64,000 nucleotides of DNA from Stratiolaelaps scimitus (GCA_019614645.1 JABWDB010000013.1:2153501-2217500); one strand, 5' to 3'. Counted from the first letter of the stretch, positions 39,115-52,613 are shown. The notes: generated from the sequence alone by a model not told the origin. Translations and numbers: made by a program.

Positions 39115-39121
39115 GCAGCAG
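39083..39121. repeat. (GAC)n(GGC)n microsatellite
   Basis: Six GAC units then six GGC units. Confidence 0.93.
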
Positions 39122-39339
39122 CGGCCACGACGAAGATGAAAAGCAAGAAGAAAAAAATCGACGAAATAAGAGAAAACGAAAAAGAAGCTGCCGAAGCAAC
39201 AGAGAGAGAGAGAGACGACTAAGACGAAGAGATCAGACGCCCGAAGAGCAAAGTCCACTTCGACGGACGGACGGGCGGGCGTTCGGGCGGACGACGGCGG
39301 CGGTGGCGGCGGTGGCGGCCACAACGGGGCGAGTTTACC

Positions 39340-39349
39340 GGGGGGGGGG
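39340..39349. repeat. G10 homopolymer
   Basis: Ten consecutive G followed by TGGTGGTG. Confidence 0.9.
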
Positions 39350-39544
39350 TGGTGGTGATAGAGAGGGAACGCGAGAGATGTAGAGGGTCTCGGTTACGCG
39401 CAGCAGTTGCTCGAGGCTCAGACCGAGAACTCAGATCTGCATGCATGTGTCAATGTGGTGGCCGTGGACGTGGTAGTTTCGAGATAAACTCTCGTCTCGA
39501 CCCCGCTCAAGAGTCCTGGTACCCAAAGATGGCGATAGTAGTCT

Positions 39545-39577
39545 TTGCTGCTGCTGCTGCTGCGGCTGCTGTTGTTA
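39545..39577. repeat. (CTG)n microsatellite
   Basis: CTG units with CGG and TTG variants. Confidence 0.9.
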
Positions 39578-40224
39578 GTTAGCAAGGCTGCTCCTACCTG
39601 CTTACGTGTGCATTCATCTTTGTTTCACTCCATGCTATCGTTCTCTCTCTCTCGCTCGATTTCTGTCTAGGATGATGACTAGGATCAGTTCAGAGCAGAT
39701 AAGCGCACTCCTCGAAATCTTATCTTAGCCAGCGTCACCATCGCCACAAACAGGAGAGATGAGGGAACGAATTTTAGTTTACAACGACGAGGATCTTCGC
39801 GATACTACAAGTAAATAGCACAGGTAAATAAGCGAGACCCATACATTGGGCAAGAGCGGCATAAGGCAATGTGGATAAAGATGGTCCTGGTCGGAAAGAA
39901 AAGAAGATATAGATACTAGGTGTGATTGATAGGTGGGTGGGTTTAAGGGATTAGAGTTGAGTGAATCCCCAGGGGGTGACGGCAGCGAAGAGTGAACATG
40001 AGACACACCCCAGTGACCACAAAAGCAGAAGCTCCTTGCAGCTGTTTATCTCGAGAGCGTTTGATAACGGGTGAACAATAACACGCAACAGGGAGAGGCT
40101 CCTGCAACTATTATAACAGGCGAAAGCTGTGAAAACAGAACAATAAGGGATTGTCCGACTGCTGAGCAGCATCTTGAAATCCGTGCGATAGGTTTATGCT
40201 AAGAAATTGAAAGCAAGGACAAGT

Positions 40225-40269
40225 CATTGATTGAATGAATCAATTAATCAATCAAGCAATCATTCAATG
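40225..40269. repeat. Imperfect ATTG/CAAT inverted and tandem cluster
   Basis: CATTGATTG on the left is mirrored by CAATCATTCAATG on the right, with CAAT repeated between them. Confidence 0.5.
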
Positions 40270-40444
40270 AGTTACAGCTGGATTGTGACCTACGAAATAT
40301 CTAATGCACGTGTACTATAGACATCGGGCGAAATGAGACTCGGTAAAGGGTAATCTATCGATCTGGCGTAGAGAAAAGTTTAACCGTACACTTGTTGAAA
40401 TCACCAAACGCTGGTATGTGTTAGTTCCCGTGAGCAAATAATGA

Positions 40445-40465
40445 TGTTGACAGTACGTCAACATA
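40445..40465. repeat. Short inverted repeat (8-bp arms, 5-nt spacer)
   Basis: ATGTTGAC and GTCAACAT face each other across AGTAC. It could be a chance palindrome or a protein-binding site. Nothing nearby decides. Confidence 0.5.
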
Positions 40466-42068
40466 CCAGAAGGTGATTAGCCACTTGGTTCGATCCTAGA
40501 AGGAGTTGGCGCAGGCATAGTTCCAACCTGAAATCACAGGAGTAGAGGGTCCAGCACTGGCTATTCTTCAAGTGGTATTTTACCCATTGGATTATTTTAT
40601 ATATGTATATATATATACTATAACGGATCATATATATAATATATATTATGATTGTACGGTAATCTTGAAAATAATGAGGCCGTGCTTGTAAGAGCCTTGT
40701 GACGTTGTGCATGTCAACTTTAATTAACGATAAAAACCGATGAATACATGCATTTGTCCTTCAGTAACTATACCTTTTGCATTTCAACTAGCCCAGATTC
40801 TCCGTGGCACTTTAGTTCTGTCTGAGTTGTCCGCCGCGCCTCAGTTAAGGTAACACCTACTGCATTGATGATATGAGACCATGATAGAAATAAATTGCTA
40901 TACATCAATTTAATTCCATTTCAGATCTATATTTCAGAAGTTCATTTATACGGAACATAGGTACGTCCAATGTGGGATCTTCGTTTGTTCCAGGCACATC
41001 TCAGAGGTGCTGGGCTCTTTGCCGTTTCGTGCCACCCTATTTTTTCAGGTAGCGGGCACACGGTTTACGTTACGTGCTAAACGTCACACCTTGCAACGTT
41101 GATCAAATGAATAGAATCATCTCAAAGATGATGTTTGTAATTTTCTTGGTTGAAGCTGTCTCTATATATCATTCGACAGCGTCGCCTGATAAGTTTAAAC
41201 ACTCGTTTTGAGCTGACCCTCTGCGAGAGACATTATGCGATAGGCCTCGGCACCATCTTTGCATGTAACTTCAAGAATATATCGGGGCCTGAAAAATCGA
41301 ACTAGAATTAGCCAGAGAGAGAGCCGAATTGCGAGCCACGACTACCGGCCCAAGAGGTGCGGAGTAGAATCGTGAATATTTATCAAATTCTTGTTGTACT
41401 ATGATGACGGTGTATGTTACTTCAACCTTCCTATCCACAGAGTGTCCTCTTTGCCTTATGCCTCCCTGCCTATATCAGAATTATTCACCGAGCCTGAGTT
41501 CATTGCCACTTCGTCAACGGTCTATAGTTCTCGTTGTAGAAACGTCCTCGACGCCTGGTTGAGTTCGGGAAACATCTCCTGCTCTTCCTGTGGTCGGGTC
41601 AGAGTCACCCATCCCGCTCTCCTAGCGTACCTCGTCCAACCTCTTGTTCCGACGACGAGGTCTGCGATCGGCAGGCGCAGTTTTAGCTCGCGGCCGCTTG
41701 GCTTCCGCCACATCCGCCACATACGAACGATGGCTCACCCAAGCCTGTCCATGTGTATAGTACAGCCTGGGTAGCGCTGATAGCTCTATGTCGACCGCTG
41801 CTATCGCTGGATGCTGATTCACTCGTGGGTCGGAACCGAGTCTGAACCCGAGCGCCTATCAATGCATCCTGCGTGCGTTTCCTTCAGGTCTGGTTCGCCC
41901 GTCGTATTCGAGAAGCGTGAGGTAAAGCTCAAACGAATAGACCATGATAGGGAGGCGAGACAGGGCGACAGGCAGACAGCATGGCCGGAAATCAGCCGCA
42001 GCCAAGTCGGCATCCTTCTCTACAGGGGTCTCGTTCGTTTGCCAGCCACTCTCATATATAGTTACACC

Positions 42069-42073
42069 ATATA

Positions 42074-42105
<32 letters not shown>
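42069..42105. repeat. (TA)n microsatellite with one G
   Basis: 37 bp of TA interrupted once by GT. Confidence 0.94.
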
Positions 42106-43568
42106 GACATTATATTCTCCTCTGGGTCATGATTCGCAACGGCATACCTGTTTTGTCGTCTGTTTGGCGCCGAGTCTGAGGGGTGATCCGGGATCTGTTT
42201 TCGGTGGCTTGGTGAGCTTGTGAATAATAGGTAGATGCTGATGGTAATGATAAGCGGTTGTGTAGGAGAACTTGTGGAGGGAAATTAAACGAAGGAAAAT
42301 TCGAATCATTCACAGACAAACACACACACACACATACACTACAAACAGATGAAGACAGCTGTTATAAACAGGATTTAACTAATGGGACATAGTTCGTGTG
42401 GCGACGATTATGGAAACGATTAGATTAACCTAGATTTGGCTTGAATCAGTCAGGTCGGAACGCCTTGCGCGTTATGCACCCAGACCTACACAGCTTTGTG
42501 TTAGCATCTGAAACTCTCATTATCTGGCAAACGCTTTCTAAACTATCGAACGTAACAGACGACTTCTTGTCAGCAGAGGATGATGAAAAAACAACAAGAG
42601 CATGATAATTACTAGCCCAAGCTTGATAAAAGTGACGCAGCCGTTGAAATCAAATGTGACTTAAATCGTAACAACAAGTGGCTATTTGTCTGTACTGTAA
42701 AATGCATCTGCTTGTTTCGAGGTGTTGAAGAATAGGAAACGTCGCAGTAATGAAGACGGGTCCGTGCGCCGACGCAGTCAAGTCGCTGACATAGGCGGAA
42801 TCGCTGAATGACAGAAAAACAACCGGAGGACCCAGGGACATCAGGTACACGACCGTGCATCACTTTTGATTCATCGGTCCACAGGCATATTTATCCAATG
42901 TACGTCGGTGTCGACGGAGCCGACCGAAACACCGAATCCCCCGACGGCGCCGGCGGTGGCAAACGCTTTAACAGCTTTAAAGGTGCGTCCGCATCGGTGA
43001 CTGTTTTTCCGCCAGTGTTTGCGACGTCTCCGCATGATGCGCCCGTTCTATTATTGTTATTATCGCTGACGTGATGATATCAGCGACAAACACGCACGCT
43101 GATTCACGCTGACACCCAGACGGGGGCAGCGTTCAGTCTGTGGGTCAGGGCATAAATACAGCGTTCGTCAGGGGATCGCAGGAGCAGGGCGTGCTTGCGT
43201 CTGGATTCGTAGCGACAATCACAACTGCTGTCGTTCAGCGACCAATCGCCCCCGGCATGAAAACAGATGTCCAAGCCAGCAGCGGGTCGGCCAGAAGCAT
43301 CGGAAAAGCTGTTGTCACTATTGAAGACTCATCACCCCTTACGCGCTGTCACGGATATCGCAAGGTACGGATAGCGTAGATACATGTTACCGGCAAACAC
43401 GTGGCAGTACATGATGCGTCAGCAGCGTCAACCAATCACCCGATTCTCGCTCTTGTGTTATCCGGTCGTCTGCTGGATCCGGATAGACCCTCGGCAGGAA
43501 AAGGCAACGCCAACTGCTAACGAAACCTACTTACAATAGTAGATAGCCATTATTCATGCGGGATTCAG

Positions 43569-43705
43569 GTTGTTGCTGTTGTTGCTGTTGTCGTTGTTGT
43601 TGTTGCTGCTGCTGTTGTTGTTGTTGCTGCTGCTGTTGTTGTTGTTGTTGTTGTTTTTGTTGTTTTTGTTGTTGCTGTTGTTGTTGTTGCTGCTGTTGTT
43701 GTTGT
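43569..43705. repeat. Longest trinucleotide array, (TTG/CTG)n
   Basis: About 137 bp of TTG and CTG units with two TTTTTG interruptions. The blocks alternate as TTG-rich and CTG-rich sub-blocks. Confidence 0.96.
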
Positions 43706-43919
43706 GCCACGTTAGCGACATCGGCTCCTTAGTTGATGGACAAATAGATGGGTAATGGATGGATGAATAGGTAGATACAACACGCGTTCATGAAATAAGC
43801 AACAACTACAACTACAACAACAACAAAGACGCGTCACGAACCTAATTCGTCTCCGGGATATGCACACATCACACTCATCACCGGAGAGCCGTATCCGCCC
43901 CTTGACGGCGGACAGCTTA

Positions 43920-43958
43920 TGGGGGCGGCGGCGGTGGCGGTGGTGGCGGCGACGGCGA
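43920..43958. repeat. (GGC/GGT)n microsatellite
   Basis: GGC and GGT units. The minus strand reads as poly-proline, which is not evidence of a gene. Confidence 0.9.
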
Positions 43959-44615
43959 GACGATCCTTTTGATGACGGCAGCTCGCCGCGTACTTCTCCC
44001 GGTGACGATGGGAAAGATTAGCGTCGATTTCGACTCGAAATGACCGGATCTGGTTCCTGCTCGCGGTCGAACAGTGGGTTCCGATGTGCTGCTCTGTGGC
44101 TTCGGCTCATAACAATTGCATTGGAAAGGGTCGCGCCATGAAGGCGTCCGCAAGACGTCAGGGTGCCGCTTTGTAACCAGATTTGTGAAGACAGTGTGAC
44201 TAGGCAACAGTGTTCTCTACAACCTCATTGGATTGAACAGCAACGTGAGCGTTGTGGCTGAGAACGGTCAGCGCGGGAGACAGCCAGATACATATTTCGC
44301 CAGGAGCACAACTAAATAAGCCAAACGATCTCCCATCTCGAGCATAGAGCAAACATACGAGAGGTACCCTCATTTTTTTTGTTTGGTTGCATGTAAAATA
44401 AATAATTATAATAATACCACCACCACTACTATACAACGGCGAGCCGACAAATTCGTACAACGCGATCATGATGCGATGTTGTTGTGCATGGGCCGAAGTG
44501 AGCTAAGCCGATCCGCTAAGGAGTTACTTAAAATGATTTCTGCGAAAGTAATTTTTACGGAGCTAACGTCTCCGCAGTCGTCTCTCGCCTTGAGCAGGTC
44601 CGGTTGGGGGAGGTG

Positions 44616-44641
44616 ATTGCTTGCTTGCTTGCTGGCTGGCT
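44616..44641. repeat. (GCTT)n(GGCT)n repeat
   Basis: GCTT units passing into GGCT units. Confidence 0.9.
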
Positions 44642-45517
44642 AACGCACTTTGGTCGATCGTTCAAAAGCTCTGCTGGTCGGTGAGCCTCCCACACCGGGA
44701 AAGGGTGTGGCACCTGGTCGATAAACAACGAAGCCAGCCGATGTCTCAACACTTCAAGCCTGTTCAACAAGTCCAACGAATCGAATACTCAACGATGAGC
44801 AGGTGCATTCTTAGGGGGTGTATCGGGACCCGCCATACCCGGGACAGGAGAACAGCGAGCCGAGTGACGAAACGATGCTGCGACGCGCATCGAGGGACCA
44901 CGAAACGGCGCCTATAAGATAGATAGACCTTGATGAACGCGGATCTAGCTCAGGCGGACCTATTGGCGGTCGAGCCTCACGTTGGTACTCGTCTTCAACC
45001 TGTCCCTTTGGCCAGTGGTTTTCGGCGAACGTCAATGGATTTAAGAGCGACAATTCCAAGACGTATCGCTAATGCGTGCGCGTCAGGGCCCTTCACTGCA
45101 CGTACGGCGGTTCGGCAAGTGTCTGCGACCACTATGCGAATAGTGATTGTTGGCGGTTGTTCGACACAGTTAGATCCTCGGATAGAATCAAGGTCGCGAA
45201 CGAAATATATGAATGCTCCTATTGGAACCCGTTCCTTTTGGAATGGGTTAATGTAACCAGATGCGCTATTTACCTATACAATGGCGGTGGCTAAAGTGAT
45301 TACGTGGACTGTTGTCGACTACTTTTGATAGTTCGCTGTAGCTGCTAGAATAAGTACGGAAGCTGTGTACAATTAAGCTGTACTGATTCCTAAAAGTGAT
45401 CCAATCAGTGACCTAATTACGGATGGCGTTTGTTGAACAATATTCTCCTAATTCAATGATAATCATAATGATAAATGTTAACTGACAAGTCATGTGCTCT
45501 TACACTCCACAGTTCAA

Positions 45518-45538
45518 ATATATATATATATATATATA
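45518..45538. repeat. (TA)n microsatellite
   Basis: Uninterrupted alternating TA. Confidence 0.93.
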
Positions 45539-48019
45539 ATTGTGGAAAAATTTCCAAACAGTAATATTTCTCCAACCCCTGACTTTCGATGAGTGGCCCA
45601 ATGCTGACTTAAAATCTTCGCTCAATGTTTACCTTCCACTTAACGAATTCAAGATATGCAGTCTTATTCATTACAATACATGTGTACGCTTTTCAAAGGT
45701 GATAAGGCAGACGCTTGTCATCGGCGCCACTTGATTGTCTCACCTATCCAACTCGTTGTTGTTTTCGCGCATTGCTTCGCTCATTACAGTTTTGGCATTT
45801 ACAGCTTCGTTTCGTTTCCATTTTGGCTCAGAACACCTCGTTTTCGGGCGGTCTAACAAGTTACGCCCGGCGCAAGTTGCACAAGTTACGAGACGACAAG
45901 CAACTTCGAAGAGGCGTCCATCCAGGAGCATAAGCAAAAATACCACAGCATCCGTTACCGTTGACGCGTTTTGTACCGCGTCGCCAGGACGAAAGATCGC
46001 GCTCGCTCGCGCGCGCCCGCGTAGACATACACATTTCCACGTGTATTTCGCCAAGTATATAAATGTGGCCAATTACGAGCGTAATTGTCTTTAATTTGCT
46101 TTCGAAACGCGGCAGCGTTATTCCACCCTGCCGTGTGATGCCACTGTTGCTGTTGTTGTTGTGAGTGATAGTGACAACAAACTACTACACGCCTCTGTTG
46201 TTGACACTGTTTGAAATGTGAACCAGCGTCTGATCCAGTGTCATTTGAAAACAATGACCAGCAAAACGATTAGCATGGCGAGGGGGTAGCAGTCGCCTAG
46301 GACGAGTTGTTTGAGATTGCCTGTGGTCAAATGTTGACGCTCGACCCGTGAGATGATGGAGGTAGAAATGTTTGTGGGCGTGAGCCTGGCCCTATCGTCC
46401 TGGAAAAAAAAACAACAAATTTGTGCCAATTTGCGAAATTTATATCTTGTACATAAAAACAAGAAGCAGAATACGATGATAGCCGCAATGAGTGGTTGGG
46501 TAGTGTCTATGAAATTACTCAAGTGACCTTCTCCGTCTGTCAGCACGCTGAGGGCGATCGACAAAAAAAAAAATCCCACCAGACAACTGCCGCCGCAACA
46601 CAACGACATCCTCCTACCATCGACAAGACTAGTCTGGACGATTATTTTGTAATGTATAATTGAAACGAACATTTCAACAGCATTTTGTACCCCCGATCGT
46701 TGCCGGTATGAATAACAACACGGTGTATTGTGTTTCTCGCGTGTTTTGGCGTGTTTGACGCTAAAATAACCGCGCCATGAATAGCTGGCCAATACTTTAA
46801 TACGGTCATATCGAATATTTATTTAACATATTCTTTCTGTAGAGGTCTTATAAAAAAAAATAAACAACGATGCAGTTCAGCTAATAATTGCGATACGCTA
46901 TGCAACGGCGCGTATGGTTAGGGTATATGTGCTAGCTTCAGTGTGTAGTGCTCTCTTCAGTGTCGCACTCCACGAAATATCGATGAGCTAAACACCGAAG
47001 CATCATCAAGCTAGGTTTAGGAGTTCGCCTTCACTATGCCACGGGTACGTCGACCGCGCACACTTACCCAAAGAAAAGATTACGCTGACGATCGTACAGT
47101 CTGTTGGCTGTTGTTCTTCCTTTCTTCCATTGTAACATACATAGTGTCCTCTCGTATGAAACAGATGATAAACGAATACAACGACTACTCAAGTGTAACT
47201 ACTAGATTTTGATCATTTTAATGTGCGTGCTCAACGCCGAATCAGCCTCTAACGTGCAACTGCATTCGCGACATTGCGACTGGCAACATTGGTGAAACGA
47301 GCTGCCCGGCTACGGCGTCCCGCAAAACTGATTCTGAACTGAATGCTCAACAGGGACGAAATTCTGATTCATAAATTTCAATAGTGAGCAATGATACTTC
47401 TTTGATCTGTGCCTCGGCAATACCAGAGCTAAAGGTTATATGGGAGATATATGCGTATTGTATAACATAACATCCCGAGGGTATAGACAGTTCCTGCGCG
47501 TTTTGCCGTTTATGTGTGGTTCCTGTGTGAAAGCTTGATTCAGTGGGGGTGGCCACCATATGCTAAGTCTAGCCGTCATAGTCAATGAATATTGTTTAAA
47601 AGAAAAAAAATATATATATATAGAATATGGTGCTTGCCTTGCGAACTTACCAGAGGGGCCATTTGTTATGCGAGTACGTCGAAACGAATACTCCACGCGT
47701 AGTATACCTGACAAAACGAGTGCCGTTGTTCGACGAATGTGGCCCGCATATGAAACAATCGCTTAATAATGATGAAACAATAACCTGTCGTTATGAAACA
47801 TGACGTTACTATATGCGAATTATATAATCAATTTGATATAATCCACGACCGCGTGAGCCCTTTAGAACATTTCTCGCTATTGTGCTGTAGTAACGGATGT
47901 CGGCCAAAACAAAACATACATAGCGTGATAGTATTTGAGAGGGGAAAAAAATTTGTAGAATATGATAATACCAAATGGGCTAAGGATCTTAGAAGTAAGC
48001 TTGTCCTAATAGCCCCACG

Positions 48020-48048
<29 letters not shown>
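48020..48048. repeat. (TA)n microsatellite
   Basis: 29 bp of uninterrupted TA. Confidence 0.95.
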
Positions 48049-48050
<2 letters not shown>

Positions 48051-48274
48051 CATATTAGTTTTTATGTAAATGAGCATAAGACATGATGTCATCATATAAA
48101 TGATAGATGGAGGGTTTGAACAAAAAAAAAATATATATATATATAACATCGTGGTTAAGTAGTTTGTAAAAGCTAGCGATGCCACCTCGAATATATGAAT
48201 GATCCGTTTCGTACTTAAAACATTTTGTGGAATACAATAATGGCAGGATGAATACTTCTAATTTAATTGCATGC

Positions 48275-48378
48275 AGAAAGCTTATTCGTCCTGAATATGG
48301 AATTCGAACCTAATTCGCCCATATATATATATAACTTCGAGATTATAATTCTGTGCCGCTTAGACAGCTTAACTGTAC
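48275..48378 (-). repeat. tRNA Leu/Ser-like SINE remnant containing a short (TA)n
   Basis: On the minus strand a D-arm-like GTTAAGCTGTCTAAGCGGC is followed by an anticodon-arm-like stretch, a (TA) run in the place of the variable arm (48320-48333), and GGTTCGAATTCC (48299-48310) as a B box. The order and spacing fit a type II tRNA with an expanded variable arm. The acceptor and T stems do not pair well, so a functional tRNA is unlikely. Confidence 0.3.
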
Positions 48379-48478
48379 ATAATATTTTATAAAATATCTA
48401 TAAAACAAACCTCCCATTTCTAACTAACAGCATTTTTTGCCAGAATATTGTGCTCTTCAAACATATTTGTTTACCGTT

Positions 48479-48498
48479 AATATATATATATATATATT
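48479..48498. repeat. (TA)n microsatellite
   Basis: Uninterrupted alternating TA. Confidence 0.92.
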
Positions 48499-48655
48499 GT
48501 GCTCTGTGTGTGCTAACAGACCAAATCATTCAGTTTTCCTCGGCTTCTGTGTGCAGGAAGCATTTTTTTCCGGTTGTGACGTCTTCGTTCGTTACATATA
48601 GCGTCCACCACATCGATACCCTCCCCGTAAACACCCCGCAAGAACCTTCCCATGT

Positions 48656-48657
<2 letters not shown>

Positions 48658-48688
<31 letters not shown>
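48658..48688. repeat. (TA)n microsatellite
   Basis: 31 bp, uninterrupted. Confidence 0.95.
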
Positions 48689-48690
<2 letters not shown>

Positions 48691-49046
48691 ATATTTTCAG
48701 CAATGAAAATTTGCCGTCAACCGACATACGCGAGCATTCTTAAACACGACACTCTCCTTATTTTCCTATGCGCTTAGCAATAGCACACTACCGGTGTGCT
48801 TCTGTCATCGTCACAAGAACAGATTTCAACATAAAGTCACTTTCACGTCTCCGCAACAACTAACCATATAACTAATAGTAATAATCATTCTATTATCACC
48901 GTTACTTCAACAATACCGTCCTCGCTGTGTCCCCTCTCAAGCTCACTTACTTGTGTGACATAATCCCGTACTACGAGTGCCATTGTCTACGATTGTTGTT
49001 GTCGCTGATCTGATGACGACCGCGACGATCATGATGATCATACAGT

Positions 49047-49075
49047 GATAATAATAATAATAGTAACAATAGTAA
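49047..49075. repeat. (AAT)n microsatellite
   Basis: AAT units passing into imperfect AGTAACAAT. Confidence 0.87.
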
Positions 49076-49905
49076 TGGAGACGTGCCACAGCAATTACAA
49101 TTAAGCAACAGACGCTATCAACAGTCGCTGTTCGTAAGATACGTTTAACAACAACGTTTGCCAAACGACCAAATCATTCATTTGATAGTAGACTATATAC
49201 TATAGTATAGTAATTAGATCAGGTATTTCATTTTGCTGTTTTGTGAAGCGGTGGCGGCGGCGGCCGTGGCACAATGGGCTGTGCTTCGAAGATTGAGCTT
49301 CTTAGCAGAGCAGGTGCGAACGTGCACATTGTCCATGATGACGTGGTTTGGAATACAAATAACCACCACGAGGAGATGTCAGCTTGACAGTGCTAATTGT
49401 ATTTAGTGATCGTGACCGAGGTCGTGTTTTCATCGTATAGTATTATGATTAACAGTATTATCAAAAATAGAGTGAATTGATGCAGGGGGCGGATGACGTA
49501 CGGGAAACGATTGCTTTAGCAGCTGTTAAATTCGATTTGATTATGATTTTGATTGGTTGACGAACTGTTCTAAGAATGTTCGCATCAGGTACTTATACGA
49601 AAGAGTATATGCTCAACAAAATAGATCTAGATAGAAGATGTCGATGTTAATATTTTTGTTTCGTCATTTACAAAGGTTTGTCCACAAGAATTGCCTGTAC
49701 CTTCCAACTCAAATTGCATATTGTACATTCAGATTTACTGTTTTTTTTTTATATAAGAACGGCTGAAACACAAATAAGAGAAATAAGTGCTCATCGAACA
49801 GAAACTCAATTGTGGACTAAAGTGGGTGTTCTTACCCGTACTTGACATATTTAATTCTGTGTTCAGCTACTATCCAATCGTCGTGTGTCAACGTGAGAAG
49901 GGCTA

Positions 49906-49923
49906 GTATATATATATATATAT
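49906..49923. repeat. (TA)n microsatellite
   Basis: Uninterrupted alternating TA. Confidence 0.9.
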
Positions 49924-50212
49924 TGCATAAATTGATTACACGAAATGGGAGTGACAACATGATGTTTTCCTGCTCTCGCTTTATTAACAACTGTTATATA
50001 TAAAAGCATATGTTTTTTCGTTATCAAATGATATGGATTCATATTTATTGCAATATTGAGAGTGTAGACCACCATTATGAGTTACAATACATATGGCATG
50101 GTCGACTAACCGAGCTCTCTGCATATAGATGTTTCCATAAGGATTAGATCGCTAGAAGTTGGTCTCATTATTTCCAGATATACGCAACGTGGTCCTTGTT
50201 CCTATGTATATA

Positions 50213-50221
50213 CATATAATA

Positions 50222-50252
<31 letters not shown>

Positions 50253-50254
50253 CA
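50213..50254. repeat. (TA)n microsatellite with interruptions
   Basis: TA with an AAT shift and one G, then about 28 bp of pure TA. Confidence 0.93.
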
Positions 50255-50557
50255 CAACTCGCATGTAATGTAATAATTTTAGGGGCTTCATGAGCTATTG
50301 CCTTAAGCCAAGATAATATTTTTTGTTTTATCGTCCCACACGTTAGAAGCAAATCACCTTCTACGCTACGATGTTCCCGTGACGTCAGTCGCTGTTGCTG
50401 TTGAGCAGAAGCAGAAAGATCTTTCGATTGTAAAATTTATGACGATATTTTTGTGTCCATACAGAAATTTTCCACGAAATGGTTAGTGGCTGGAGTTGAA
50501 TTGAGCCTCATGTTTACCGCCTCATACAGCAAGGAGTGAAACCCAAACGTATCAGCT

Positions 50558-50585
50558 TATATATATGTATATATATATATATATA
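50558..50585. repeat. (TA)n microsatellite with one G
   Basis: TA tract split by a single GT. Confidence 0.92.
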
Positions 50586-51835
50586 ACAATAATGATAATT
50601 ATTATAATTATGTGATAAGAAGATTACCAGTCAATGCCCTCATATATGATGACGTATAGCTATAGTTCCTCTCCGGCGTTGCTGGAAGAAGTGTTAAATA
50701 AGGAGAAGTAAATTTAACTAAAGCAGATTTATCTAGGATGAAACGCGATACAACGAAGTGCAAGATTATTATCCGATTACAATTATACTAGGTACCATCG
50801 CTTTTATTTTCCTTCAGCATCTACCTCTCATCCATTCTCTCGTTCTCTCGTTCTGTAAGTGAAACGTGTTATAGATTCCCCAAGGACTCAGATTAGACTG
50901 GCAAACCGGATGACGCTGTTCGTAGTCGGGTTCGATTCGACATTAATATTACACAGTTGTCGTTACATGTTGACATGTTTATATGTCTTCGCCCTAATCC
51001 ATTATCAGTTTCGCCGGTAAAATCGTTACGACGTGGTATGAATCAGTTGGATGTGAGTCTTATTGTTGCTCGTTAGAAAGAGGCCAGCCACAACAGCAGC
51101 ATCAAGGGCAACAACAGTGAACGGGGACGGTGAAATTTCGAGGCCCATATTTCTAGACGGGCGGCAATCACTCACGCTCAAGCTTCAGATAGCATTTGAC
51201 GACACTTTCCAATGGGTCACGTCATGTACACACGTCCGAAGAAACACGCACATCGAGACAGATCCGTGTATATACTTCTCGTTGGCCAAACACTTAAGCA
51301 GTTAGCCAAAAAAACGTTGGACAAGTTAAAAATAGGCTCAAATTGCGCCGAGGACCAGGACCACCGCACTCCTTAGCAATGTGTGTACAACAGTAGGAGT
51401 CAACGTTACCATGTGTGATGTTGTTATTTTTATCACTAGTTAACGCTTCAACGGCTCACAACGTGAGGCTATTTGTCCTTTTTCTTCGTCGTTTTCTTTG
51501 GTACGAAATAAACAACAAATCATGAGCATATCATCAAAGTATCAGCTTTTCCGCTCCGTCATCACAATCCGCCGGTGTCAGGGTGAACTGGGCAGGTCAA
51601 CCGAATGCGGACAAATGGACGCTGCCGGAGGAACTGTGTGTGGTGTCTATCATTTCCTTTTCATTTTCACTACGAATATGTGTGCGCTCGTTTATCTAAA
51701 TAAATCATATTAGTTTGTTTCGTATGCACAACCCGGCAGCCCTACCCAGTGCAAATCGTATGACCGTACCGTTTTCATTAGTTTGCTCGCTCGCTCGCTG
51801 TTGCCAAGCGCGAAGCGTGACTTCTTCGCGATGTT

Positions 51836-51857
51836 TATATATATATATATATATATA
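51836..51857. repeat. (TA)n microsatellite
   Basis: Uninterrupted TA, with a second short TA run at 51861-51868. Confidence 0.93.
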
Positions 51858-51965
51858 CTTATATATACTGCAATTGACTGTTTGGATATTTCTCTTATGC
51901 CGCCTCTTCCCCGCCGTTTTCTAGTTTTCGCCTTCATTCATCTCATCAGCTTTTTCCTTTCATTG

Positions 51966-51989
51966 CAACAACAACAACAACAGCAACAA
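51966..51989. repeat. (CAA)n microsatellite
   Basis: CAA units with one CAG. Confidence 0.9.
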
Positions 51990-52581
51990 GAAACTAAATA
52001 AATAAACAAAAGCACGGTGAATTAAAATGAAATACACATATACATATATATGCACACACACACACGCATGCAGAGAGCGTAGAGTCGACAATCAGCCAGG
52101 TTGCACTATGGTGGCTGTCGCGTGCCATCCGACAGCTGACATATTGCGGCGTTGCCCGCGAGGCTGGAGCCGAATGTTATGGTGGCGAATTGGCGACGAG
52201 CGGCGTTGGACATTTTTTTTGTCTTCCGTACACAAATATTCACACGGTGACCATCAGGGAGGGGCTCCCTTTGGGGGGGATGCGGGATAGTGTCGTTGTC
52301 GTCGTTGTTGTCGCCGCCGTCGTCGAGGCTAAACAAAAGTGAACATTGTAAACGATGCTTAAACACTTAGACGACTCCACCATTATAAAGGCTACGGCCA
52401 CTGACCGACCACTTGCACTGGCAACGTTCACCATTCATTCATATGTTTGTCCGCGTCTCCACCTGTGACTGCCTCGCTGTGTCTGTGTGTGTGCGTGTTG
52501 GTGAGCCGGAGTTCCCGTGCGTACGTGTGTTGCATAATGTTATTTTGGGCGGATGAACAAGGGGATTCGGTGACGACGGAA

Positions 52582-52582
52582 G

Positions 52583-52611
<29 letters not shown>
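52582..52611. repeat. (CTG)n microsatellite
   Basis: About nine uninterrupted CTG units. Confidence 0.95.

Positions 52612-52613
<2 letters not shown>

Larger units (their letters stand above)
23000..46200. other. Repeat-rich region without recognisable genes (part 2)
   Basis: Same character as the first part: dense trinucleotide arrays, (TA)n tracts and G- or C-runs. Several frames of 150-220 codons exist but are low-complexity or unrecognised. The stretch 40200-43500 has fewer simple repeats and no gene that can be recognised. Confidence 0.5.

Noticed and set aside
43570..43755. Leucine-rich frame resembling a membrane segment
   Set aside because: It is the 137-bp TTG/CTG array read in one frame.
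45076..45294. 72-codon frame loosely resembling part of a chemoreceptor
   Set aside because: The resemblance is only a few aromatic residues. No membrane segments or family motif were seen.
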